DNA of 64,000 bases from the NCBI RefSeq assembly GCF_001281525.1, contig NZ_LGCI01000005.1, positions 478,545-542,544 on the forward strand, given 5' to 3'. Shown piece after piece: positions 28,929-39,058 of this stretch. Below the pieces are notes generated by a model. The model saw nothing but the letters and a program-made list of their open reading frames with translations. It was not told the origin of the DNA and ran no database searches. The number at the start of each line of letters is the position of its first letter. Positions within the stretch are counted from its first letter, which is position 1. The position numbers were made by a program, and so were the translations under genes. Source of the stretch: Lysinibacillus macroides. GTDB lineage: Bacteria > Bacillota > Bacilli > Bacillales_A > Planococcaceae.

Positions 28929-29936
28929 GTGAAATTGCGAAATCCACATGATAAGTTTTTTAAGGAATCCTTTGGAAATGTCGCTGTAGCGAGGGATTTT
29001 TTGTTGAATTATTGCCCACAGGAAGTATTGCAAGTATTAGATTTAAGCACACTAGAACCACAGAAGGATAGCTTTTTAACACCTGAATTAGAGGAAAGCT
29101 TCTCAGATTTATTATTTAAGGTAAATATTTGTCAGCGAGAAGGCTATTTATATTTATTGTTTGAACATAAGGGTTATCCAGATAAGGGTACAACCTTGCA
29201 GCTCTTGCGGTATATGTTGGATATTTGGGAAGCCAAGCGCGTAAAAGAACGTGCAAAGAAGCTCCCAATTGTCCTGCCATTGGTGATTTATCATGATGAA
29301 AGGCAATGGAATTCACCAACCAGTTTGGGGGAACTACTTGATGGCTATGAGGAATTGCCAGAGGCAGTAAAGGCTTATGTACCAAATTTTAACTATTTAT
29401 TTTACGATTTATCTAACTATACAGATGAAGAAATACGAGGAGAAGTCCAAACACGTATTTTATTGACCTTATTCCGCGATATAAAAATTAAAAGCGGGGA
29501 AGCAGTTCTTTTATCTGTATTTCGCGCCTTTCGTTATTTAGAGGAGCTAGAAGACAAACAATCGGCAGTTGGTTATGTGGAAACGATGTTACGCTATATT
29601 TATGAAGGCGGAAACGATTTAACAAAAGAAGATATGAGCAAAATCATCAAACGTCTTGAAAACCATGAATTGAAGGGAAGTGACCTAGCAATGACATTGG
29701 CGGAGATTTTAAGAAATGAGGGTCGTGAGGAAGGCAGACAAGAAGGTAGACAAGAAGGCGAAATGCAAGCTTTATCGAGAATGACAATTATTCAACTAAC
29801 ACAAAAATTCGGTGAGCTACCTGAGGAGCTAAAGCATAGAATTAGCCAAGCAAATATCGAAGCCCTCAATCAAATTGTATCCAATATTTTTACAATTAGT
29901 GATTTGGATGAAGTAAAGGGCTATTTATTTCAATAA
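28929..29936 (+). CDS. Rpn-family recombination-promoting nuclease / putative transposase
   Basis: This 335-residue protein has the PD-(D/E)XK nuclease layout of the Rpn/PDDEXK_2 group: N-terminal NPHDKFFKESFGN, central acidic residues, and the E-x-K core LLFEHKG near residue 75, with a QLLRYMLDIWE helix after it. The C-terminal part has the charged repeat EGREEGRQEGRQEG and a helical tail typical of these proteins. E. coli RpnA-type enzymes cleave DNA and promote RecA-independent recombination. GTG 28929 sits 9 bases after GTGAGGTG; a GTG at 28917 lies inside that site. It begins the accessory stretch. Confidence 0.88.
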   Translation: MKLRNPHDKFFKESFGNVAVARDFLLNYCPQEVLQVLDLSTLEPQKDSFLTPELEESFSDLLFKVNICQREGYLYLLFEHKGYPDKGTTLQLLRYMLDIWEAKRVKERAKKLPIVLPLVIYHDERQWNSPTSLGELLDGYEELPEAVKAYVPNFNYLFYDLSNYTDEEIRGEVQTRILLTLFRDIKIKSGEAVLLSVFRAFRYLEELEDKQSAVGYVETMLRYIYEGGNDLTKEDMSKIIKRLENHELKGSDLAMTLAEILRNEGREEGRQEGRQEGEMQALSRMTIIQLTQKFGELPEELKHRISQANIEALNQIVSNIFTISDLDEVKGYLFQ

Positions 29937-29971
29937 ACAAGACGAGGTTGTAGTTACCTCGTCTTGTTTTT
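29937..29971 (+). terminator. Rho-independent terminator after the Rpn gene
   Basis: A perfect 12-bp stem ACAAGACGAGGT / ACCTCGTCTTGT with a 7-base loop and T run directly after the stop codon. Confidence 0.93.
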
Positions 29972-30151
29972 AGTATAACAACGCCATTGCATGTTTTTGA
30001 ACAATTTGTAAAAAGCGAAAAGCCTTTCTTTTCTTTTTAGAAGAATAGTGTAAAACCAGAATCGAAAATTGCTATATAAATTGAACTAAAGCTTCTATCT
30101 CCTTCAAAATGGGTAAAGTATACAAACTTATTGTCGAAAGGATGATCCCAC

Positions 30152-30667
30152 ATGTTACGCAATGAACAACGAGAAGAACTTCAAACGGCGATGCGACAAA
30201 CAAAGGATAAGCGACTATTTGAGCGGTATCAGACTGTATTTCTACACCTTGAAGGAAAAAATAACGTTGAAATTGCGATGATCATTCAACGCAATCGAGC
30301 AACTGTTGGTGAATATATTAAAGCCTATAAAAAAGAAGGCATAACAGGTTTACGCATGGGGATTTCTACAGGTAAACCACATCGTTTGACCATCGAACAA
30401 CGTGCTGAGTTGGCTGAGATTGTCACAACGAAAACGCCTGCTGATGTGGGATTTGCACCGTATACGAATTGGACGCTCGCGTTACTCGTTTCACTCGTGA
30501 AACGTGAATGGGCTGTGTCCTATTCTTTACGTGGCATGTCTAAATTATTAGAACGCATGCAATTTAGTCATACGCGCCCTACCTATACGTTGGCGAATGC
30601 GGACCCAGAAAAGCAAAAAACATTTAAAGAAGAAACATTTCCTGCTTTAAAAAAAGCTATTGTATGA
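30152..30667 (+). CDS. IS630 transposase, N-terminal part (orfA)
   Basis: These 171 residues carry the DNA-binding half: a helix-turn-helix (NVEIAMIIQRNRATVGEYIK, about 35-55) and a winged-helix segment. The frame stops at TGA 30665, and the catalytic half continues in another frame starting at 30660. The overlap contains an A7 tract (30649-30655). A +1 shift, or loss of one A, joins the halves into a complete enzyme. The common -1 shift would not. Confidence 0.92.
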   Translation: MLRNEQREELQTAMRQTKDKRLFERYQTVFLHLEGKNNVEIAMIIQRNRATVGEYIKAYKKEGITGLRMGISTGKPHRLTIEQRAELAEIVTTKTPADVGFAPYTNWTLALLVSLVKREWAVSYSLRGMSKLLERMQFSHTRPTYTLANADPEKQKTFKEETFPALKKAIV

Positions 30668-31190
30668 GGAAATCGATCACCTTCTCTTTCAAGATGAGTC
30701 CATGATTCGTGACTACCAAGCCATTCAAAAGTCATGGTTTCCAAAAGGGAAACAGCGTCAAATCCCCACATACGGTAAGCATCAAGGCGTGAAATTAATC
30801 GGTACGTTAAATTATGAAACAGGTGAAATCTTCTGCGTCGAAGAAGAGAAATACGATGCAGAAGTCTTCCTGCGTTTCTTAGAAAAAGTCATTGCTCATT
30901 ACCCAAATGGAAAAATTGTCATGATCCTCGATAACGCTCGCATTCATCATGCGAAGCTCATTCAGCCTTTTTTAAAGCTGCATCAAAATCGATTACAACT
31001 GGTGTTTTTACCACCTTACAGCCCGCAATTGAATTTAATTGAGGGGCTATGGAAATGGTTGAAAGACAGCGTCATTCATAATGTCTTTTTTTCAAGTACA
31101 TCGCAAATCAAACTCGCTGTTCGTGAATTTATCCGTTGTCAAAGTGAAGATACACAAGGTATAATCGACCGACTTTGTGTTAGGTTCTAA
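30660..31190 (+). CDS. IS630 transposase, catalytic part (orfB)
   Basis: These 176 residues hold the DDE catalytic domain: first Asp in LLFQDESMIRD, second Asp in MILDNARIHHAK, and Glu in LPPYSPQLNLIEGLWKW. The TTG at 30660 has no ribosome site, so it is probably expressed only by frameshifting from orfA. The frame is open just from 30651, which places the shift within the A tract or the next few codons. Confidence 0.92.
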   Translation: MYEEIDHLLFQDESMIRDYQAIQKSWFPKGKQRQIPTYGKHQGVKLIGTLNYETGEIFCVEEEKYDAEVFLRFLEKVIAHYPNGKIVMILDNARIHHAKLIQPFLKLHQNRLQLVFLPPYSPQLNLIEGLWKWLKDSVIHNVFFSSTSQIKLAVREFIRCQSEDTQGIIDRLCVRF

Positions 31191-31385
31191 AGTTCAATCT
31201 ATATATATAACAATTTTGGATAGAATATTATTGTTATTAGACATGGAGCCTTTTCATATATGGGTTATTATAATATTTGAGCAATAGGACATTCGTATTT
31301 TTGAGTACACAAGCAAAGATGAGACGATACAAGCACTACAGATATTCCATAAAAATACATATTATCATATGCAAAGTAAACCAAA

Positions 31386-31421
31386 GAGTAACAGGTGAGT
31401 GTAGCTGTTACTCCTTTTTGT
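31386..31421 (+). terminator. Terminator-like hairpin in the gap after IS630 copy 1
   Basis: GAGTAACA (31386-31393) pairs with TGTTACTC (31406-31413), followed by CTTTTTGTTT. The surrounding gap (31209-31750) holds no credible gene. Confidence 0.5.
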
Positions 31422-31751
31422 TTGTCTTTTCATTTTTTTCTCCGCTATTGCCTATCATGAAGACGATAAATAGGTAGCTATATAGCAATAAATCCTGTAG
31501 AAATACAGGTCACAACAATTTTCATAGATAACACTAGCATTAAAATTTCATAAGATGCCGCACAACATGGCAGATAATTGACAAGGGTTTAAATGATTCT
31601 AGTGTTGATATCTATTTTTATATTCGCGAGTATTGCCTCTGCTTGCAAATGTTCGCTTCAGCTTTGTGGGTATTTTAAAAAAAGATAAGTTTTTTCATTT
31701 TTATAATTAAATATTACTAACAAATAATATATTATAAAGATAGAAAATATT

Positions 31752-32015
31752 GTGGCAATCCGCTCTGTAACAGCTTTCTCTGATAGAGTCTTTCATCCAG
31801 CAGATAATATCACACGCGCACAATTAGCGAAAATTTCAGCAAATTGGCTCATAACTGAAGGTACAAGTTCTGCTAAGGATGTAGCTAGCTATCATTGGAG
31901 TGCAAGCTATATTGTAGCACTAGAGCGAGCAGGGATTACATTGGGGGATAATAGAAAATTCCACCCTGAAGCATCTATGACAAGAACCCAATTGGTAGCG
32001 TTTTATACTGAGTAA
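31752..32015 (+). pseudogene. Fragment of an SLH-domain surface protein
   Basis: The 87 residues correspond to the end of an S-layer-homology region: FHPADNITRAQLAKIS, a linker, then HWSASYIVALERAGITLGD and FHPEASMTRTQLVAFYTE. They match the last one and a half SLH repeats of the two large proteins downstream. There is no signal peptide, no ribosome site and no upstream coding sequence, so this is the decayed 3' end of a third paralogue. SLH domains attach proteins to pyruvylated cell-wall polymer. Confidence 0.75.
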
Positions 32016-32294
32016 TGCAGCAATAAATAGTGAGGCTATCTGACAGCTTCACATCATTATGATCATAGCAAAAAATTTTTATATTGTTTTATATTATTTT
32101 ATAGTAATATAAAATCAGAAATAGATAATGATACTATTTCTGATGGGGCACGGAATTAAAGAAGAAGGAGGGAATTACAACTAAGGTATTTATTTGTTTA
32201 CTGTCTAGTTATTCTTGTACATGAATTCTATATAACTAATATTTGTAAAAAAGTTATTGTCAGATGAGGCATAATAAGTGAAGGAAGTGGTTCA

Positions 32295-33293
32295 ATGGAG
32301 ATTGATATTGATTTTTCAAGTATTCATACTTTTTGGAGATCAACGCATTCTACCTCAAATTGGTTGATAGAAGATATCTATACGAGTCTATATTCTAAAT
32401 TTGTACATCGACTTGTTGCTGCTGATACAGATGGTTTTGCGACTATTCAGGGAAAACCTGTTATTTATGTAGCGAATCATCAGACAGCTATTGAGTCGAT
32501 GTTGTTTTCTATGATTGTAGGGGGTCTGACCCAAACGCCGATTTGCTCATTAGCGAAGATGGAACATCAACAAAGCTGGTTAGGTCAATTGATTTCGCAT
32601 AGCTCGTTATATCCAGGCTATCATCCCCATCGTAGCATGATTTTGTTTGACAGAAGGAAGCCTCGGACATTTTTTAAAATTTTAAAACAGATGTCAACTA
32701 TTTTACAGCAGGAACAGACTTCCCTGTTGATTCATGTTGAGGGTACGAGAGCGATAAGCTGTCGCGAAGCATCAACACAAATGAATAGGAATGTGATTCA
32801 GATAGCCATGGAAGCTAATGTGCCAATTGTTCCAGTCCGTTTTACGGGAGGGTTGCCAGTAGAGCCCTTATTAGAGCGCATTGATTTCCCTGTCGGCTTC
32901 GGATGCCAAGATTATTACATCGGTACACCTATTTTGCCCGATAAATTGCGGTTACTTTCCATAGAAGAACAAAAAAATATTATTTTGCAAAGTATCCAGC
33001 AATTGGGTATTCCCAATGACAAGGAAGTTCCTTATGCCCCTGACAAAGATTTTACAGAAAAAGTAAAGAACTGGATGGATAAAACAGGAGCTTTAGAACC
33101 CTATGCGGTTCTTCTGCATACACTTGCTACCTACAGTGATGTGGGGCCTGAAAGCAAGGCGCTGATTGCTGGAATGGAGCAAAGAAAGTTGAATTATCCA
33201 GCAAATGAGGTAGCACAATGGTTAAATCAGTTTGCACATTGGATGTATGGAAACAAGAATCTTGACAATAACATACAGGCAAATAGAAGCTGA
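32295..33293 (+). CDS. PlsC-like glycerolipid acyltransferase
   Basis: This 332-residue protein has the acyltransferase block I as VANHQTAIES, so the usual HX4D is HX4E. Further blocks are LFDRRKPR and HVEGTRAIS (EGTR), then PIVPVRFTGG. These place it in the 1-acylglycerol-phosphate acyltransferase superfamily, but the Glu for Asp change and the long C-terminal extension (about 230-332) set it apart from housekeeping PlsC. AAGGAAGTGG precedes ATG 32295. The next gene, an MFS transporter, starts about 20 bases after it. The pair recalls acyltransferase/lysophospholipid-flippase couples such as Aas-LplT; the true acceptor is unknown. Confidence 0.8.
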   Translation: MEIDIDFSSIHTFWRSTHSTSNWLIEDIYTSLYSKFVHRLVAADTDGFATIQGKPVIYVANHQTAIESMLFSMIVGGLTQTPICSLAKMEHQQSWLGQLISHSSLYPGYHPHRSMILFDRRKPRTFFKILKQMSTILQQEQTSLLIHVEGTRAISCREASTQMNRNVIQIAMEANVPIVPVRFTGGLPVEPLLERIDFPVGFGCQDYYIGTPILPDKLRLLSIEEQKNIILQSIQQLGIPNDKEVPYAPDKDFTEKVKNWMDKTGALEPYAVLLHTLATYSDVGPESKALIAGMEQRKLNYPANEVAQWLNQFAHWMYGNKNLDNNIQANRS

Positions 33294-33315
33294 AATTTCG
33301 ATTGATAAGAAAGAG

Positions 33316-34557
33316 GTGGGAACGATAGCTTCCTATTATCGACGCAGTTTACTCTATTTTTTTATTTCCTTTATTGGAACGGGGCTGCAAAACGTAATCC
33401 CACAAGCCTTCTTTTCAGTGACATATCCTGATTCCAAAGAACTGTGGCTTTCCATTTGTCTTGTGGCAGGCTCGTTGGGAAGTATCGGGGCTGTGCAGAT
33501 TTCTCATAAACATCAACTTTTCGTCAGTGACTTGCTAGGAGTAAGACGAACTATTTTCACAATCGGAGGGTTTGTCACCTTGCTTCTTGCGCTTATTCTT
33601 GTACTTGAGACAGGCAATGTTACATGGTTTATATGTTCGTTTATTTGGGCACGTGCGATTTCGCAATGGCTTGTTAACGGGCTGGATCAACATTATGTTC
33701 AGTCTACATCGGAAGCAGGAATTAAAGCGCATGCGAACAGTGTTACCTTGATGCAACTGCTTGGTATGATAGCTGCACCAGTATATTTTTCCTTTTTTGC
33801 TGACATAGGCTGGCCGAATATCCTGTTAATGCTGATATTGACGGGCTTTATTACGTTTGAAGTGTGGAAACAGCTTCAGCATAAGCAGTCTATTGTGGTT
33901 CCTACTGTAGGAGTTCCGTTAGATCAAAGACGACACAAACTGGAGTATCAGGACTGGTTGTTTCTTATTTATGTCATCAGCACTGCAACGGGCTCACTAC
34001 TATTTTCAAGCAATGCGATATTTATTGTCACGGATTTTTATCATCTGAAACACCCGATTGTACAAGGTGGTTTATTATTGACCATTATGAATTTGACCGC
34101 AATCATTTCAGTCATTATCAATAAAAGAACAATCCAAATAAAACAAAGTATGGAATATCGGGGAGTCTTGCTATATGCTCATAAACTTGTCATACTTTCT
34201 TCTGTATTGATTGTCCAAATATTTTGTCTATGGCTTCGTCCGGTTGATGCCTATGTCTTTTTGGTGGGCTGGGGAATCGTCATTGGATATTTCTATGGAT
34301 TGTTCTATTTATTTACTCGATTACTCGTGACCCATCTTGCTGTGACAGAAAACAAACAGTGGGTGCTGTCCCTCTATAATAATCAATCTAGTTACTCAGT
34401 TGTTCTTTCATCTGTGGTCCTACTGTTTCTTTCAATTGCTACCCATTTTGCTGGAGTTGATATGATTCCATACGTTCTGGCTGCGATTGCGTTTTTCATT
34501 ATAAGTGGCTTCGTGGCAGCCATCCTACTACGGTATAGAATTCACCTAAGTAACTGA
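33316..34557 (+). CDS. MFS-type transporter paired with the acyltransferase
   Basis: This protein of about 413 residues has 11-12 predicted membrane segments and an LGVRRTIFTIGG loop in the place of the MFS signature between helices 2 and 3. It is a major-facilitator transporter, perhaps for a lipid or lipid-like product given its neighbour. The start is uncertain: GTG 33316 is the first plausible codon clear of the upstream gene. The best ribosome site, AGAGGTGGG at 33312-33320, overlaps it, and the frame stays open back to 33232. Not recognised as a named transporter. Confidence 0.75.
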   Translation: MGTIASYYRRSLLYFFISFIGTGLQNVIPQAFFSVTYPDSKELWLSICLVAGSLGSIGAVQISHKHQLFVSDLLGVRRTIFTIGGFVTLLLALILVLETGNVTWFICSFIWARAISQWLVNGLDQHYVQSTSEAGIKAHANSVTLMQLLGMIAAPVYFSFFADIGWPNILLMLILTGFITFEVWKQLQHKQSIVVPTVGVPLDQRRHKLEYQDWLFLIYVISTATGSLLFSSNAIFIVTDFYHLKHPIVQGGLLLTIMNLTAIISVIINKRTIQIKQSMEYRGVLLYAHKLVILSSVLIVQIFCLWLRPVDAYVFLVGWGIVIGYFYGLFYLFTRLLVTHLAVTENKQWVLSLYNNQSSYSVVLSSVVLLFLSIATHFAGVDMIPYVLAAIAFFIISGFVAAILLRYRIHLSN

Positions 34558-34636
34558 AATTGTAAATATTGTGTGGGGAAAATTGTATAACTATATATTA
34601 CTTTTTAATAATATTAACTAAGGAGGTGGAATTATC

Positions 34637-37600
34637 ATGATAAGCTTAAAGAAGCTTAGCTTTTTCATGATGCTGTATGTCGTTATCCAGTTTTCTCTTA
34701 TCGTTTCACCAACTGTAGAGGCTTCAGAGGCAGGTCAATTTAACCCGATTCGACTACAGACAGGTTTTTTTGGACCTAGTTTTGGGGGCATCATGGGGAT
34801 GGATATAGATAAAGATGGCAATATTTATGTCGTTGATCACCACACACACAGTTTGGAAATTTGATTCAGATGGTAATTATCTAAAAGATTGGTATAATGC
34901 TGATCCAAATTGGAATATTGACCCATTTCATAGACCTGCCTGTATTGCCGTAGATGCGGCAGGGAATATGTATATTACAGATTATGACAATCATCGCATT
35001 CAAAAATTCGCATCAGATGATACTTGGATAAAGAGCTGGGGAAAGTATGGGAAGGGCAATGGTCAATTTGACTACTCTTGGGGAATTACAATCGATTCAG
35101 CAGGGCATGTTTATGTGGCGGATGCTAGAAATAATCGCGTCCAAAAATTTACATCAGATGGTACATATATAACGCAATTCGGTGGGCTTTCGGAACCTCT
35201 TTATGTTGCAATAGATAAAGATGGCAATGTGTATGCGACGAATCGTGATTATTATAGTGATAATCAATGGGTGCAAAAATATAAAGCAGATGGCACATTT
35301 TTGACCCAGTGGACTGGGGATTTTAAGGAAGTAGCTGGCATTGTTATTGATGCAGAGGGCAATGTTTATGTGGCGGATGCTGGTAATCATAGCATTAAAA
35401 AATTCACATCAAATGGTGAATATTTAACGGAATGGGGTGGATTTGGTACGGGCAATGGTCAATTTAACTATCCAACTGATCTCGCAATGGATTCGGCAGG
35501 GAATATATATGTAACCGATACACGGAACAAGCGTGTGCAAAAAATGACGCCCTTACCATCTACAGCAACTTTAAGCAGCCTAACTGTGAATACAGGCACT
35601 CTAAATCCAGCCTTTTCATCCACAAGAGATAACTATTCAATCAATGTAGCTCATAATGTATCCACATTGACCATTACGGCAAAAGCTGAGGATGCGCTTG
35701 CAAAAATCAATGTAGAAGGAAAGACGCCAGCTACGGGCACATTGAGCGAGCAAGTCGATCTAGATGTGGGGAATAATAGTATTCCTATTATTGTTACGGC
35801 TCAAGATGGTCATAGCAAAAAAACCTATATGCTAACTGTAAAGCGAGCACCATCGACAGACGCGACCTTAAAAAGCTTAACGCTAGACCACGGTACATTA
35901 AGCCCAGCTTTCTCAGCGAATCGAGAGACTTATACCGTGCAGGTAGCACACACGGTATCCGCCCTCCAAATTACAGCTTCGACCACAAATAATGGCGCAA
36001 GTACGACGATTAATGGGAGTAAGAAAACAACGGAAACGGTATCGTTAGTAGCGGGGCAAACAAAGACTATTCCAATTGTCGTCACAGCTCAGGATGGCAA
36101 CACGAAAAAGACTTATACACTAACAGTAACAAGAGCACCATCAAGTGATGCGACCTTAAAAAGTTTAACGACGAGTAGTGGGACAGTAAGCCCGTTGTTT
36201 ACACCGAGTGAAGAAAATTACACGGTGCAAGTAGACACTAGCGTCACGACAGTAGATGTTGCGGCTATTACAATGGATAGTCAAGCGAACTTCACCATAA
36301 ATGGCAAGCAAATAATGTTGGAAACCATCTCGCTAGCAGTAGGGCAAACAAAGATCATCCCGATTGTTGTGACCGCTCAGGACGGGAAAACAACAAAAAC
36401 GTATACATTAACAGTCACACGTGCGCCATCAAGCGATGCCACGTTGCAAAGTTTAACGGTCAGTAATGGTATGGTAAGCCCGACATTCACGGCACAGGAA
36501 GAAAATTACACGGTGCAGGTAGAGCATCATGTGACGACAGTGGATGTTGCCGCTATTACAACAGATAACCAAGCAAGTCTCACTATAAATGGAAAACATA
36601 CAACAGTGGAAACAGTGACACTAGTGGCAGGGCAAGCCGTGTCGATTCCACTTGTCGTCACAGCCCAAGACGGTATAAACCAAAAGACCTATACAGTGAT
36701 TATAGCACGTGCACCATCAAGCGATGCGACCCTGCAAAGCTTGCTTGTAGATAATGGCATCCTAAGTCCAAGCTTCCAGCCAACAACCACGATCTATACC
36801 GTGCAGCCAGCTATTGCTGCTTCTACAATACAAGTGACAGCGCTGCCAACGAACATGGATGCAAGCGTGATGATAAACGGGTATACTACGACAGCAGATA
36901 CGATTACGTTAACAATGAGCCAACCGATGACCATTCCCATCGTTGTGACAGCTCAAAATGGGGAACGAAGTGTCTACACATTGCTTGTGCAAGAAACGAT
37001 TATCCCTGTTGCAAGTGTGATGATTCAGCCGACACAATTACGGCTACAAGTAGGGGGGAACCCAGTTGCATTGACAGCAACAGTCTATCCAATAAATGCG
37101 AGTAATCAGCGTGTGAGCTGGCGAAGCAATAACCCAAGTGTGGCCACTGTCGATGAACATGGCAGAATCACACCAAAATCGGCAGGTCAAGCAGAAATTG
37201 ACGTCACAACAGTAGATGGGGGGCAAACAGCCACAGCTTTTATCACCGTGGGGCAGGTAGTAGTTGGGAATGAATCAACACCAAGTCCAGCACCGATGGA
37301 AGAGCCAACAAGCGGCAATAATCCCTCTCCACCAACCTCTATGACAATTACATTTTATACAAATGGAGGTACAGCGCTGGAGTCGATTGAGGTGGCTTAC
37401 AATATGAAAGTAAGTAATTTACCAGTGCCTACAAGAGAGGGCTACCAATTTGATGGCTGGTATTGGGATGAAGCATTGACTATTGAGTGGACTAAGGAAA
37501 CAGCTATAAGGGAAAACCTGACACTCTATGCAAAATGGACAGCATTACCAGCGAAGGAATCGGAACCTCCAAAAGAATCACAGCCTAAGCCATCAATTGT

Positions 37601-38117
37601 AACTTTCCGAGATATTGACAAGCACTGGGCACAGGAAATGATTGAGGCATTAGCAACGCAGGGGATTATTCAAGGCTATGAGGATGGCACCTTCCGTCCA
37701 AATGAGTCGATCAGTCGGCAGCATGTGGCAGCGCTAGTAACAAGAGCTTTTTCATTTGAATCGGTACGAACAACAGATGATCTTTCTGATGTTACCCCAA
37801 TGAATCCATATTATGGGGCAATACGCACATTACAGCAGGCTGGAATGATAGATGGCACAGAAGAGGGGTTGTTCCTGCCAACCGAAAAAATGACACGCGC
37901 TCAGCTAGCGAAGGTGCTTGTTGGGATGATGGGGCTAAAGCCAGAAGGAACAACTTCATTTAGCGATGTAAGTAGCGATCATTGGGGGGCAGGCTATATT
38001 GCCTTATTAGAGCGTGAAGGCATTGCACTTGGCGACAATGGCTATTTCTATCCAAATAAACCTGTGACCCGTGCACAGTTCGTTACATTTTTATATCGTA
38101 TCATGTATATGCAGTAG
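34637..38117 (+). pseudogene. Large SLH surface protein interrupted by a frameshift at a CA repeat
   Basis: A strong AAGGAGGTGG leads into ATG 34637 and a signal peptide ending near VEASEAG. Frame 1 stops at 34864. The protein continues in the frame open from before 34815 to 38117, about 1,160 residues in all. Order: NHL-type beta-propeller repeats (34790-35560), five cadherin-like beta-sandwich repeats (35560-36990), a BIG2 Ig-like domain (37000-37260), an InlB-type repeat (about 37340-37550), and three SLH domains (37605-38115). The shift lies at a (CA)5 tract (34841-34850); one more CA unit would join the frames as DHHTHTVWKFD. It may be phase-variable, a true pseudogene, or a sequencing error. 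The intact paralogue is at 40970-44386. Confidence 0.85.
34841..34850. repeat. (CA)5 dinucleotide tract at the frameshift
   Basis: Five CA units lie just where the reading frame of the surface protein breaks. Gain of one unit, or loss of two, restores the frame. Confidence 0.9.
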
Positions 38118-38162
38118 GGATTGGTTCAAAAGAACCCCCCGTTCTGCATGAACAACAAAAGT

Positions 38163-38196
38163 GCTTGGAAGTATCTAGTTTCTTCCAAGCTTTTCA
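38163..38196 (+). terminator. Terminator after the first SLH protein
   Basis: GCTTGGAAG pairs perfectly with CTTCCAAGC (38182-38190), then TTTTCATTT. Confidence 0.8.
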
Positions 38197-38284
38197 TTTG
38201 ATCCATTCTATTCAGTATATTGTTTGTGTAAAGTTTTTCATGGTATCCTATTAATAGCTTTTATTTTTAAGGGAGGTATCTGTG

Positions 38285-38893
38285 ATGGCAGAAAGAGGAA
38301 GACCTAAAGGCGCAAGTGGAGAAGAAAGTCGGGCATTACTACTTGAAATAGCAGCAAAAGAATTTGCACAGCATGGATACCACGAAACAAAGGTGAGTTC
38401 GATTGTAAAAGGTGCATCATTAAGTCAGCCTACATTTTATTTATATTTTAAAAATAAAGAGGCTATTTTTGAAGAATTAGAAAATTTATTTTACCTACGA
38501 CTAATGGAGTATGCAAAGAAAAGTCGTTTACAGCCTCAGCTAGAGTCACCAACAGTTAAAGCGCGTATTGTCCATAATTTAAAGGAATTATTAACATTCT
38601 TTTGCAAGAACCCAAATTTAACGCGCATCGGGTTTTATTTGTCTACAAAGGCAAATGATATCAAGACACAAATTGTTCAGCAAATTAAAGGAAATCTTGA
38701 TTTTGAAGTAAGTGCAGGCTATTTTCGTAAAAATCTGGATACACAAATGGTTGCAGAGTGTTTAATCGGTATGATTGAACGATTAACGTTTATCCAATTA
38801 CTGCCTAAGAAAAAAGGGCCAGAAGAAATAGCCAATGATATTGTAGACTTATTAATAGAGGGTATGTTGGATAGAGAAAATAATAGAAAATAG
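38285..38893 (+). CDS. TetR/AcrR-family transcriptional regulator
   Basis: This 202-residue protein has an N-terminal TetR helix-turn-helix (about 12-58: FAQHGYHETKVSSIVKGASL, then SQPTFYLYFKNKEAIFEEL) and a helical ligand-binding C-terminal part of no recognisable type. GGGAGG lies 8 bases before ATG 38285. It stands alone between surface-protein genes with its own terminator, so its targets cannot be inferred; the adjacent surface proteins are the nearest candidates. Confidence 0.88.
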   Translation: MAERGRPKGASGEESRALLLEIAAKEFAQHGYHETKVSSIVKGASLSQPTFYLYFKNKEAIFEELENLFYLRLMEYAKKSRLQPQLESPTVKARIVHNLKELLTFFCKNPNLTRIGFYLSTKANDIKTQIVQQIKGNLDFEVSAGYFRKNLDTQMVAECLIGMIERLTFIQLLPKKKGPEEIANDIVDLLIEGMLDRENNRK

Positions 38894-38995
38894 CTTAAAA
38901 GAAGCTGGAACAGAACGCTATTATTTTGAAAAATAGCGAAAATGGATAATAATTTTTTTATTTCATTAAGTTGAATATTCCTCTCTAAATAAAAA

Positions 38996-39033
38996 AGTGT
39001 CAGACTTATTGTAACTTGGTCTAACATTTTTTC
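38996..39033 (+). terminator. Terminator after the TetR gene
   Basis: TGTCAGAC (38998-39005) pairs with GTCTAACA (39019-39026) with one mismatch, followed by T6. Flanking AAGCTGG (38902) and CCAGCTT (39042) could extend the fold. Confidence 0.6.
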
Positions 39034-39058
39034 TTTTTGTCCCAGCTTTTTTGTATAG

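Larger units (their letters stand above)
30073..31208 (+). mobile_element. IS630-family insertion sequence, copy 1
   Basis: About 1.14 kb with imperfect terminal inverted repeats: TATATA-R-ATTGAACTWWAG at the left (from about 30073) and its complement at the right (to about 31208). It carries two transposase frames. Every compared part matches copy 2 at 39769-40903, which lies in the opposite orientation. IS630 elements duplicate TA on insertion; the TA-rich flanks here do not let me fix the exact ends. Confidence 0.9.

Noticed and set aside
31277-31477. A 66-residue protein after IS630 copy 1
   Set aside because: No ribosome site, unlikely composition, and it runs across a terminator-like hairpin.
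33232-33315. N-terminal extension of the MFS transporter starting at 33232
   Set aside because: It overlaps the acyltransferase gene by more than 60 bases, adds polar residues before the first membrane segment and has no ribosome site.
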